Positions 1-6,000 of a DNA stretch of 6,000 nucleotides are shown in pieces (the stretch's first letter is position 1; each line of letters begins with the position of its first letter). Under the pieces are notes generated by a model. That model saw nothing but the letters and a program-made list of their open reading frames with translations, did not search any database and was not told the DNA's origin. The DNA is taken from contig JAEWQT010000263.1 of assembly GCA_023399105.1 (NCBI GenBank), positions 1 to 6,000 on the forward strand, in the 5' to 3' direction. The position numbers and the translations under genes are program-made. This DNA is from Pseudomonadota bacterium. Its GTDB lineage: Bacteria; Pseudomonadota; Gammaproteobacteria; Pseudomonadales; Oceanobacteraceae.

Positions 1-520
1 CATTGGCTTTGGCTTGTTCTTTACCAGCCTGGGCTTTCACTTTAACGCCATCCGCTTTAGCGCGGGCTTTACGCCATTTAGCAGTAAAGGCTGCAATGGC
101 CTTGGCCAGATCGGCTTCGGCTTTGGCAGCCAGTTTGGCTTCAAACGCAGCAACGGCTTCCTGAGCTTTAGCAGCAACGGCTTCCGCTTTGGCTTCAATC
201 TGTGCTGCTTTGGTGGCTACTTTAGCCGTGCGTACTGCGGCTTTCAGTGCCTGCAGTTTTTCTTTCTCTGCGCTTAATTTTGCGGCCGCTGCAGCACTGG
301 CACGCTTGGTTGCCTGCGTAGTCGCTTTGGCTTTAGCCGCTTGTGCTTTGCTGGCAGCAGCAGCCACTTTGGCTTCCTGCTGATTAACTGCCTGCACGGC
401 TTTTTCTTCTGCCTTTAATGCCGCCGCAACGACAGCAGGAACCACAGCAACAGTTTTAGCCGCTACTTTTGCTGCAGGCTTACGACCGCGCTTAGCCGGT
501 GCTTTTTTTGGTCTGGCCAT
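1..520 (-). CDS. Ala/Lys-rich histone H1-like basic protein (5' part; runs off left edge)
   Basis: The reading frame is open for 173 codons from an ATG at 520-518 to the window edge, with no stop, so the C-terminus is missing. I count about 66 Ala (38%) and 31 Lys (18%), no Cys and only three aromatics (F126, F145, W149). The N-terminus (residues 1-15) is Pro/Lys/Arg-rich and contains KRGRKP, which resembles an AT-hook or the DNA-contacting tips of H1/H-NS-type proteins. Residues 35-173 are a long run of Ala, Lys, Glu and Gln with almost no Gly or Pro, suggesting a continuous charged helix or coiled coil. There is no signal peptide or membrane segment. GAGG at 533-530 lies 9 bases before the ATG and supports this start. 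Composition recalls bacterial H1-like or AlgP-type nucleoid proteins, but I cannot assign it to a named family; DNA binding is inference. It sits downstream of adk but beyond a strong terminator, and appears to have its own promoter. Confidence 0.8.
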   Translation of the reverse strand, partial: MARPKKAPAKRGRKPAAKVAAKTVAVVPAVVAAALKAEEKAVQAVNQQEAKVAAAASKAQAAKAKATTQATKRASAAAAAKLSAEKEKLQALKAAVRTAKVATKAAQIEAKAEAVAAKAQEAVAAFEAKLAAKAEADLAKAIAAFTAKWRKARAKADGVKVKAQAGKEQAKAN

Positions 521-598
521 AAATATGATCCTCGGAGATTTTGCTATCTGGGCTTTCCTGCCGGCACGTTTTATTAATGTGCTCAGCTAACGCAAGCA

Positions 599-627
599 AT
601 AATAGTATTTTTATTTAAGAAAACCAA
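599..627 (-). promoter_or_regulatory. Predicted sigma70 promoter for the Ala/Lys-rich gene
   Basis: On the minus strand a -35-like TTGGTT (627-622) is separated by exactly 17 bases from a -10-like TATTAT (604-599), which matches TATAAT at five of six positions. Transcription would start near 592, giving a leader of roughly 70 bases before the ATG at 520. The -35 is weak (three of six), and the AT-rich surroundings raise the chance of a fortuitous match. Confidence 0.45.
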
Positions 628-634
628 AAAATAT

Positions 635-654
635 TATCGTTAAGGAAAACGATA
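635..654. repeat. 7-bp inverted repeat with 6-base loop
   Basis: TATCGTT (635-641) and AACGATA (648-654) are perfect complements around the loop AAGGAA. The dyad lies 7 bases upstream of the predicted -35 of the Ala/Lys-rich gene, so it could be an operator. Read on the plus strand, the loop holds the Shine-Dalgarno-like AAGGA of the short ORF starting at 654. Either role is inference. Confidence 0.45.
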
Positions 655-758
655 TGGGCATTAAAGACAATAACGGGGAGACAGCAACCAATAAAAGAAT
701 CCAGCTAATATCTCCACTGCTACCTGGCCATATCCTTAATGTCTTTTTAACTTATTGA
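654..758 (+). CDS. Possible small ORF, 34 codons, unknown function
   Basis: An ATG at 654 opens a 34-codon frame ending in TGA at 756-758. AAGGA at 642-646 lies 7 bases before the ATG, an ideal Shine-Dalgarno spacing, although it sits in the loop of a small hairpin. The predicted peptide is polar and charged in its first half (residues 4-15, ending in KR) and mostly hydrophobic in its second half (residues 16-34, roughly IQLISPLLPGHILNVF), a layout seen in many small membrane-associated peptides. Against it: it is opposite in strand to every other gene, no convincing plus-strand promoter is visible, and an ORF of this length can arise by chance. I recognise no family. Confidence 0.2.
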   Translation: MGIKDNNGETATNKRIQLISPLLPGHILNVFLTY

Positions 759-760
759 TT
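748..760 (-). promoter_or_regulatory. IHF-consensus match
   Basis: The minus strand reads AATCAATAAGTTA, a full match to the IHF core WATCAANNNNTTR. It lies about 120 bases upstream of the predicted -35 of the Ala/Lys-rich gene, a distance at which bending could matter. Such matches are frequent by chance in AT-rich DNA, so the site is only a candidate. Confidence 0.3.
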
Positions 761-769
761 TTATTGATT
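752..769 (+). repeat. Tandem duplication of TTATTGATT
   Basis: Two exact, adjacent copies of TTATTGATT occupy 752-760 and 761-769. The first copy provides the AATCAA half of the IHF-like match on the minus strand. The second copy also contains AATCAA but lacks the downstream TTR, so only one copy fits the full consensus. Confidence 0.6.
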
Positions 770-778
770 TATAAACCA

Positions 779-815
779 TAACAGCGAAGAATAAAGAAAA
801 CGACCAACGCTGTTA
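779..815. repeat. 8-bp perfect inverted repeat, 21-base spacer
   Basis: TAACAGCG (779-786) and CGCTGTTA (808-815) are perfect complements around an A-rich 21-base spacer. It lies just beyond the adk terminator in the direction of transcription. It has no T-tract of its own, so it does not look like a terminator; it could be a protein-binding dyad or a chance pairing. Confidence 0.4.
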
Positions 816-821
816 CCGGCA

Positions 822-845
822 TAAAAAAAGGGCCTGACGGCCCTT
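822..845 (-). terminator. Rho-independent terminator of adk
   Basis: On the minus strand AAGGGCC (845-839), loop GTCA and GGCCCTT (834-828) form a 7-bp stem, followed by further Ts down to 823. It begins about 22 bases after the adk stop codon. The classic stem plus U-run marks the end of the adk transcript and separates it from the Ala/Lys-rich gene. Confidence 0.88.
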
Positions 846-867
846 ATTTATAAACACGGCGACCCAA

Positions 868-1560
<693 letters not shown>

Positions 1561-1648
1561 TCAGAAAACTGTACAAATTTCGACCAGTCAGAAAAAAAAA
1601 TAGGCCTAACCTTACTCCGTGGCGTGAACTTGCTCAAGAGATTGCATG

Positions 1649-1695
1649 AAAAATGCCGGGCAAGTCAGGCCAGACTTTAGTCTGGCCATGACCGG
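1649..1695 (-). terminator. Probable terminator of ppc
   Basis: On the minus strand, about 50 bases after the ppc stop, GGCCAGAC (1687-1680) pairs perfectly with GTCTGGCC (1675-1668) around the loop TAAA. The stem can be extended by TCA/TGA (across a single bulged base) and by CCGG/CCGG at the base across a 5-base bulge. The sequence ATTTTT (1654-1649) follows. The stem is strong but the T-run is short and slightly displaced, so termination may be partial. Confidence 0.65.
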
Positions 1696-1743
1696 AAAAA
1701 GACGCCGAAGCCGCATGCTGTCTGGCCCCGGCCAATCTGCAGA

Positions 1744-4398
1744 TTAACCGGTATTGCGCAGTCCGGCCGCAATACCGGCCATGGTTACCTTTAAAGCCCG
1801 CTCCACTTCGGTACTGATCACGTCCTGTTCCTGGCGTTCGCGGTACATCAGTTCAGCCTGCAGATAATGCAGCGGATCGGTATAAGGATTACGCACCTGC
1901 ATAGACTGCTGCAGCGCCGTATTATTCTGCAGCAGATGATCCTGCTGCAGCACCTCTAAAACCCGTTGCCGGATATTATCCAGGCGTTGCCGCAAAACAC
2001 TGCCCAGGGGTTGTAATTCCGCCTGCACCAGCCGCGCTTCGTAATACTGCACGATGGCGGTATCGGCTTTGGAAACCACCATTTCCAGCATATCAATGTA
2101 GGTGCGGAAGAATGGCCATTGCTGATACATGGTGCGTAATTCTTCCAGACCACCGTTATCAATCGCTTGTTGCAGGGCGCTATCAGACCCCAGCCAGGCG
2201 GGCAGCATTAAACGCATCTGGGTCCAGGCAAAAATCCACGGAATGGCCCGCAGCGATTCAATCCCACCACCACTTTTACGCCGCGCCGGACGGCTGCCCA
2301 GGGCTAATTTTCCTAATTCCTGCTCGGGCGTTGCGGCGCGGAAGTAGCGAACAAAATCCGGATTTTCCCGCACCATCGCCCGGTACGAAGCCACGCCGTC
2401 AGCGGCCAGTTGTTGCATCCGGTCACGCCAGGCCGGTAACGGCGGCTGCGGTGGTAATAAATTCGCCTCCAGCACCGCCGCCACATATATTTTCAGATTC
2501 AGCCGCGCCACATCGGGCAAACCGTATTTAAAACGAATCACTTCGCCCTGCTCGGTTACGCGTAAACCACCGCGCACCGAACCCGGTGGTTGAGCCAGAA
2601 TGGCGCGGTGCGCCGGACCACCACCACGCCCGACACTGCCACCGCGACCATGGAATAAACGCAAACGAATGTCGTGATCGGCGGCGACGGCTGCCAAGGC
2701 TTCCTGCACCTGATATTGCGCCCACACGGCGGCCAGCTGGCCGGCATCTTTGGAAGAATCGGAATAGCCGATCATAATTTGCTGATGGCCCTGACAATAA
2801 TTCCGGTACCAGTCCACCGACCAGAGTTTCTGCATCCGTGCCGGTGCCTGTTGCAGGTCATTCAGGGTTTCAAATAAGGGCACAATGGGCAGGTGATCGC
2901 GCACGCCACAAGCCTGTAATAACAGTGCCACTGCCAGAATATCGGACGGCTCGCCGGCCATGGAAATAATGTAACAGGACACCCCGTCACCGGCGTCACT
3001 GGCCAGCACCTGCATGGTGTCCAGCACTTCCTGAGTGTCTGCCGAAGGCTGCCACTGATTGGGAATTAACGGCCGCCGCGATGCCAGTTCACGCAATAAA
3101 AATTCCTGTTTTTCGCTTTCGCTCCAGTTCAGGTAATCGCCCCAGTTATACCAGGCACAGAGCTCGGCCAATACGGCACTGTGACGGGTCGACTCCTGCC
3201 GGACATCCAGTTTACCCAGGGTTAAACCAAAGCAGGCAATACGGCGCAGGGTATCCAGCAAATGACTGTTGGCGATGCGCTGCAACCCCACACTGACGAG
3301 GCTGTCGTAGCAATGCTGTAACGGCTGGCGTAAAGCCTCAGGGTCCAGCAATGGCTGGCGCTCACTGACCTGTCCACGGGCGCGTGCAGCCGCCCAGCTG
3401 CGGGTATCTTCCAGTTGCTGACGTAACTGATGCAGACAGCTGCGGTAAGGTTCGGCGCCGGTGTGCGGATACTGATGGCGGAATTCCGCACTGGCCTGGC
3501 TCATGGATAACTGCACAATTAACTGTTCAATATCGCGCAGGTATAAATCCGCCGCCATCCAGCGCGCCAGATACAGCACTTCCCGGGTGACCACCGAGGT
3601 TACATTGGGGTTGCCGTCACGGTCGCCGCCCATCCACGAAGAAAAGCGCACCGGCGCCGCCGTTAACGGTAAGCTGGTCGCGCCGCGTCGCTGCAGTTCG
3701 GCATCAAGATCGCGCAATAACGCCGGTACCGCATACCAGAGCGAATTTTCAATAACGGCAAAACCCCACTTGGCTTCATCGACGGCGGTCGGACGCACCT
3801 GGCGGATTTCATCGGTGTGCCAGATTTCGTCAATTAATTCGCCCAGCTGCTGCTCCAGGGCGGCCAGTTGCGGATGGTCATCGCGCAGGTCATCGCGTTG
3901 CTGTAATAAGCGGGCAATATTGTCGTATTTCTGAATTAGGGTGCGGCGGGTAATTTCAGTGGGATGAGCGGTTAAGACCAGTTCAATATTGGCGCTGGCA
4001 ATCTGTTCACTGAGCGCCGCACCACCAATTCCCTGCTGCTGCAACCGGTCGAGCAGCTGCGTGAACATGGCATCGGCATCATCACTGCCTGCTGCCTGAC
4101 GGCGCCAGCTGACGCTGTGTTGCTGCTCGGCAATATTGGCCAGATTTAAAAACTGATTAAAACCACGCACCACCGGTACCAGCGACTGGTCGGATAAATT
4201 CTGCAATAACTGCAGCAGGGTATCGCGTTCGGCGCTGGCGCCGCTGCGGGCTTTTTTGGCTTGTTTGCGGATCTGCTCAATCTGCTCCAGCATGGCCGCA
4301 CCATACTGGTCACCGATGGTTTGCCCTAACAGGCTGCCCAGAATCCGGACTTTATCACGCAGTACCGGATCGAGTTGCTGTGTTGCTGTCTGACTCAT
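1744..4398 (-). CDS. ppc: Phosphoenolpyruvate carboxylase
   Basis: Cytosolic anaplerotic enzyme that adds bicarbonate to phosphoenolpyruvate, giving oxaloacetate and phosphate for the TCA cycle and aspartate-family synthesis. The 884 residues match the E. coli length (883). Visible landmarks: VLTAHPTE with catalytic His145; GGDRDGNPNV at 257-266; LDVRQES with Arg400; GYSDSSKDAG with Lys550; the glycine-rich FHGRGGSVGRGGGP at 582-595 with Arg585 and Arg591; ESLRAIPWIFAW at 714-725; and the invariant C-terminal NTG. Residues corresponding to the E. coli aspartate-inhibitor site (Arg591, Lys777, Arg836, Asn882) are all kept, so feedback inhibition by aspartate or malate is likely. GGGGAG at 4410-4405 lies 6 bases before the ATG and supports the start. 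It follows mazG after 127 bases; the adjacency to adk downstream is also seen in Pseudomonas. The frame is intact, with no frameshift or missing motif. Confidence 0.98.
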   Translation of the reverse strand: MSQTATQQLDPVLRDKVRILGSLLGQTIGDQYGAAMLEQIEQIRKQAKKARSGASAERDTLLQLLQNLSDQSLVPVVRGFNQFLNLANIAEQQHSVSWRRQAAGSDDADAMFTQLLDRLQQQGIGGAALSEQIASANIELVLTAHPTEITRRTLIQKYDNIARLLQQRDDLRDDHPQLAALEQQLGELIDEIWHTDEIRQVRPTAVDEAKWGFAVIENSLWYAVPALLRDLDAELQRRGATSLPLTAAPVRFSSWMGGDRDGNPNVTSVVTREVLYLARWMAADLYLRDIEQLIVQLSMSQASAEFRHQYPHTGAEPYRSCLHQLRQQLEDTRSWAAARARGQVSERQPLLDPEALRQPLQHCYDSLVSVGLQRIANSHLLDTLRRIACFGLTLGKLDVRQESTRHSAVLAELCAWYNWGDYLNWSESEKQEFLLRELASRRPLIPNQWQPSADTQEVLDTMQVLASDAGDGVSCYIISMAGEPSDILAVALLLQACGVRDHLPIVPLFETLNDLQQAPARMQKLWSVDWYRNYCQGHQQIMIGYSDSSKDAGQLAAVWAQYQVQEALAAVAADHDIRLRLFHGRGGSVGRGGGPAHRAILAQPPGSVRGGLRVTEQGEVIRFKYGLPDVARLNLKIYVAAVLEANLLPPQPPLPAWRDRMQQLAADGVASYRAMVRENPDFVRYFRAATPEQELGKLALGSRPARRKSGGGIESLRAIPWIFAWTQMRLMLPAWLGSDSALQQAIDNGGLEELRTMYQQWPFFRTYIDMLEMVVSKADTAIVQYYEARLVQAELQPLGSVLRQRLDNIRQRVLEVLQQDHLLQNNTALQQSMQVRNPYTDPLHYLQAELMYRERQEQDVISTEVERALKVTMAGIAAGLRNTG

Positions 4399-4404
4399 AA
4401 CCCA

Positions 4405-4431
4405 CTCCCCACATTGATGGTTTCAGTGTGG
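4405..4431 (-). promoter_or_regulatory. Hairpin overlapping the ppc ribosome binding site
   Basis: CCACACTGA (4431-4423) and TCAATGTGG (4417-4409) on the minus strand form a 9-position stem with one C/A mismatch and a 5-base loop. The last two bases of the 3' arm are the first two Gs of the GGGGAG Shine-Dalgarno (4410-4405). Partial masking of the ribosome binding site is possible; a protein-binding dyad is the alternative. Confidence 0.4.
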
Positions 4432-4468
4432 AGAAAAATCGGATGAGTGCAAGTGAAAACGCCGTTTT

Positions 4469-4500
4469 AAAACACTGCTGCCAGAAGGGCACGACAGCAG
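4469..4500 (-). terminator. Weak candidate terminator after mazG
   Basis: On the minus strand, 26 bases past the mazG stop, CTGCTG (4500-4495) can pair with CAGCAG (4480-4475), with a poorly paired interior, and TTTT (4472-4469) follows after two bases. The stem is imperfect and the T-run is short, so read-through into ppc is quite possible. Confidence 0.25.
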
Positions 4501-4525
4501 ACCGGCAACGGCCGTAAAAACCGGA

Positions 4526-5335
4526 TCAGCAGCCCTGTTTTTTCGCCAGCTGCCAGGCCGCTTCCATACTGGCCGGAGTGGCTTTATTCCAGCCGCCCTG
4601 CTGCGCCACCTGTTCTTCCACCACGGCAAAGCGCTGATAAAAGCGCTGATTAGTACCGCGTAGCGCCACTTCCGGGTTGACCTGCAGGTGGCGGGCTAAA
4701 TTGGTGACGGCAAATAACAGATCACCAATTTCTTCTTCCAGCCGCTGTGGGTCGCGGCCCGGCAATTCGGCTTCCACTTCCGCCAGTTCTTCATGAATTT
4801 TGGCCACCACACCCTGAATATTGTCCCAGTCGAAGCCGACCGAGCCGGCTTTCTTCTGCAGTTTTACCGCCCGGCTCAGGGATGGCAGGGTGACGGGCAC
4901 ATCATCCAGCAGGCGCTCCGGGGCGCTGGGTTTACCGGCTTTTTCCTGTTGTTTAATGGCGTCCCAGTTGGCATTAATCTGCGCTTCCTCCGGCGTAATG
5001 CCCGGCTCGCGTTCGCTGTGCAGGGTACCATCAGGAAAGACATGCGGATGCCGGCGGATTAATTTTTCCACCAGCCGGTGAATAATGGAGTGCAGGTTAA
5101 ATAATTGCTGCTCATCCGCCATCTGGCCGTAAAAAATTACCTGAAATAACAGATCACCCAACTCTTCTTCCAGATGCGACCAGTCCTGCCGCTCAATGGC
5201 GTCGGCCACTTCATAGGCTTCTTCCAATGTGTGCGGCAAAATGCTGGCAAAATCCTGTTTTAAATCCCACGGGCAGCCGCTGCGCGGATTACGCAGGCGG
5301 CGCATCAGGTAAAGTAAATCGTCCAGGCTGTACAT
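4526..5335 (-). CDS. mazG: MazG nucleoside triphosphate pyrophosphohydrolase
   Basis: Hydrolyses nucleoside triphosphates to monophosphates and pyrophosphate, acting in pool cleaning; in E. coli it has also been tied to the ppGpp starvation response. The 269-residue protein (263 in E. coli) has the usual two tandem all-alpha MazG domains. The first metal site is E38, E39, E42 with E58 and D61 (EEAYE ... EELGD); the second is E182, E183, E186 with E202 and D205 (EELAE ... EEIGD). Both sets are complete. The N-terminal CPWDLKQDF, the linker RRHPHVF and the ITPEEAQINANWD segment are also family hallmarks. The ATG at 5335 overlaps the relA stop in a TGATG arrangement, and GGAG sits 7 bases upstream inside relA, so translation is coupled to relA. 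No mazEF toxin-antitoxin pair lies between relA and mazG, unlike in E. coli. Confidence 0.96.
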   Translation of the reverse strand: MYSLDDLLYLMRRLRNPRSGCPWDLKQDFASILPHTLEEAYEVADAIERQDWSHLEEELGDLLFQVIFYGQMADEQQLFNLHSIIHRLVEKLIRRHPHVFPDGTLHSEREPGITPEEAQINANWDAIKQQEKAGKPSAPERLLDDVPVTLPSLSRAVKLQKKAGSVGFDWDNIQGVVAKIHEELAEVEAELPGRDPQRLEEEIGDLLFAVTNLARHLQVNPEVALRGTNQRFYQRFAVVEEQVAQQGGWNKATPASMEAAWQLAKKQGC

Positions 5336-6000
5336 CAGCGCGCTCCGGCCCGTACCCGGCGGGCTGAAATAACATTGGGCAGCTGGGCGATGCGGGTCAT
5401 CAGACGGCCGAACCGCTCCAGACTTTCCACTTCCACCGTCAGCTGCATGCTGGCGGTATTTTCACCCTGATTGGACGAGGTATTTACCGACGTCACATTC
5501 ACCCGTTCATTGGCCAGCAAAGCGCTGACATCGCGCAGCAAACCGGTACGGTCATAGGCCTGAATCAGCATATCCACCGGATAGGTACGGTTGGGTTTAT
5601 TGCCCCAGCTCACCTGCAACACCCGCTGCGGCTCCATGACTTCCAGGTGCAATAAATTATCGCAGTCGCTGCGGTGAATGGTGACACCACGCCCCTGGGT
5701 GACATAACCACGGATATCATCGCCCGGCACCGGCTGGCAGCATTGCGCCAGCAGGGTCACCAGATTACCAACGCCCTCAATATAAATATTGTTGTCGTTG
5801 GCTTTGCGGTCCGGTTCCGGTTTACGCAGCAGCGGTAATTCCTGCTGGGTCTGACCGGTATCGGCCCGCCGCAGCACGGCGGTAACAATCTGACCAACGC
5901 GCAAATCACCGGCACCAATGGCAGCGAACATATCGTCGACCGATTTCATGTTCATATCGCCAGCGATTGGCGTCAGTGGTTCATTGGCCAGATCCAGACG
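5335..6000 (-). CDS. relA: RelA (p)ppGpp synthetase, C-terminal part (5' end off right edge)
   Basis: The frame stays open to the window edge (221 residues visible), so the internal ATG at 5955 is not the start. Full-length RelA makes (p)ppGpp from ATP and GTP/GDP on ribosomes stalled with uncharged tRNA. Seen here is the C-terminal regulatory part: a helical stretch (MNMKSVDDMFAAIGAGDL at fragment residues 16-33), the Cys-rich motif QCCQPVPGD (86-94) with HRSDC (109-113), and an ACT domain (about 138-216; PVDMLIQAYDRTGLLRDVSA). The IEGVGNL...CCQP...QGRG...HRSDC series matches E. coli RelA more closely than SpoT, whose equivalent reads TCCRPIPGDPI. The conserved Cys pair and the D-C of HRSDC are the residues reported to matter for RelA regulation and oligomerisation. 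The synthetase, hydrolase-like and TGS domains lie outside the window. The stop codon shares one base with the mazG start. Confidence 0.95.
   Translation of the reverse strand, partial: RLDLANEPLTPIAGDMNMKSVDDMFAAIGAGDLRVGQIVTAVLRRADTGQTQQELPLLRKPEPDRKANDNNIYIEGVGNLVTLLAQCCQPVPGDDIRGYVTQGRGVTIHRSDCDNLLHLEVMEPQRVLQVSWGNKPNRTYPVDMLIQAYDRTGLLRDVSALLANERVNVTSVNTSSNQGENTASMQLTVEVESLERFGRLMTRIAQLPNVISARRVRAGAR

Larger units (their letters stand above)
521..821. other. AT-rich intergenic region between adk and the Ala/Lys-rich gene
   Basis: About 300 bases without a confident gene, visibly richer in A and T than the flanking coding DNA. It contains a predicted minus-strand promoter, three inverted repeats, a tandem 9-bp repeat, an IHF-consensus match and one short plus-strand ORF with a good ribosome binding site, each listed separately. 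No tRNA-like or other recognised RNA gene is visible. Confidence 0.7.

Noticed and set aside
14..383. Plus-strand open frames opposite the Ala/Lys-rich gene
   Set aside because: They are antisense images of the GCN/AAR-rich coding sequence, with low-complexity Phe/Gly or Ala/Ser products and no ribosome binding site of note.
1734..1745. Perfect 12-bp palindrome AATCTGCAGATT at the ppc stop codon
   Set aside because: Self-complementary with no loop, mostly just outside the stop, and no partner site; the nearby 1668-1687 stem is the better terminator candidate.
1855..1960. Repeated CTGCAG/CTGCTG words
   Set aside because: They come from Gln- and Leu-rich coding sequence of the Ppc C-terminus (CAG codons), not from a repeat element.
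2112..3934. Several 60-140-codon plus-strand and alternate-frame minus-strand ORFs inside ppc
   Set aside because: They are shadows of the intact ppc frame, with Arg/Pro/Ser/His-rich compositions and no recognisable domain.
4469..4492. Sigma54-like TGGCA upstream of ppc
   Set aside because: TGGCAG is present on the minus strand, but the required GC of the -12 element is absent at the correct spacing.
5068..5075. CCACCAGC, the complement of the E. coli Chi octamer
   Set aside because: A single occurrence inside mazG; Chi sequences are lineage-specific and one copy in 6 kb carries no weight.
5335..5955. A separate 206-residue protein starting at the internal ATG at 5955
   Set aside because: The frame remains open to the window edge and the sequence matches the middle of the RelA C-terminal region, so the ATG is internal.

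Overview
The window is a housekeeping stretch of a gammaproteobacterial chromosome, with every confident gene on the minus strand. Read in the direction of transcription (from position 6000 towards 1) the order is: the 3' end of relA, mazG, ppc, adk, and the 5' part of an Ala/Lys-rich gene that runs off the left edge. RelA, MazG, PEP carboxylase and adenylate kinase all look like the Escherichia/Pseudomonas forms. Moderate GC, TTA/CAG-rich codon use and the ppc-adk and relA-mazG adjacencies would fit a marine Oceanospirillales/Pseudomonadales-type organism. That placement is inference, not identification.

Region by region: 5335-6000 is the C-terminal third of RelA (Cys-rich regulatory motif plus ACT domain). 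Its stop overlaps the start of mazG (4526-5335) by one base, so these two are translationally coupled. A 127-bp gap with a weak hairpin and a hairpin touching the ppc ribosome binding site leads to full-length ppc (1744-4398). A 216-bp gap holds the likely ppc terminator and the leader of adk (868-1521, start moved two codons in from the longest reading frame). A clear terminator follows adk at 822-845. The AT-rich region 521-867 holds a predicted promoter for the leftmost gene, several inverted and direct repeats, an IHF-consensus match and a possible 34-codon plus-strand ORF. The leftmost gene (1-520) encodes an Ala/Lys-rich, histone-H1-like basic protein, truncated by the window edge.

The genes share a metabolic and growth-control theme: (p)ppGpp synthesis (RelA), hydrolysis of NTPs (MazG), anaplerotic oxaloacetate supply (Ppc) and adenylate balance (Adk). 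I see no mobile element, RNA gene, CRISPR array or evident new multi-gene system. The most unusual items are the Ala/Lys-rich protein and the structured AT-rich spacer in front of it.
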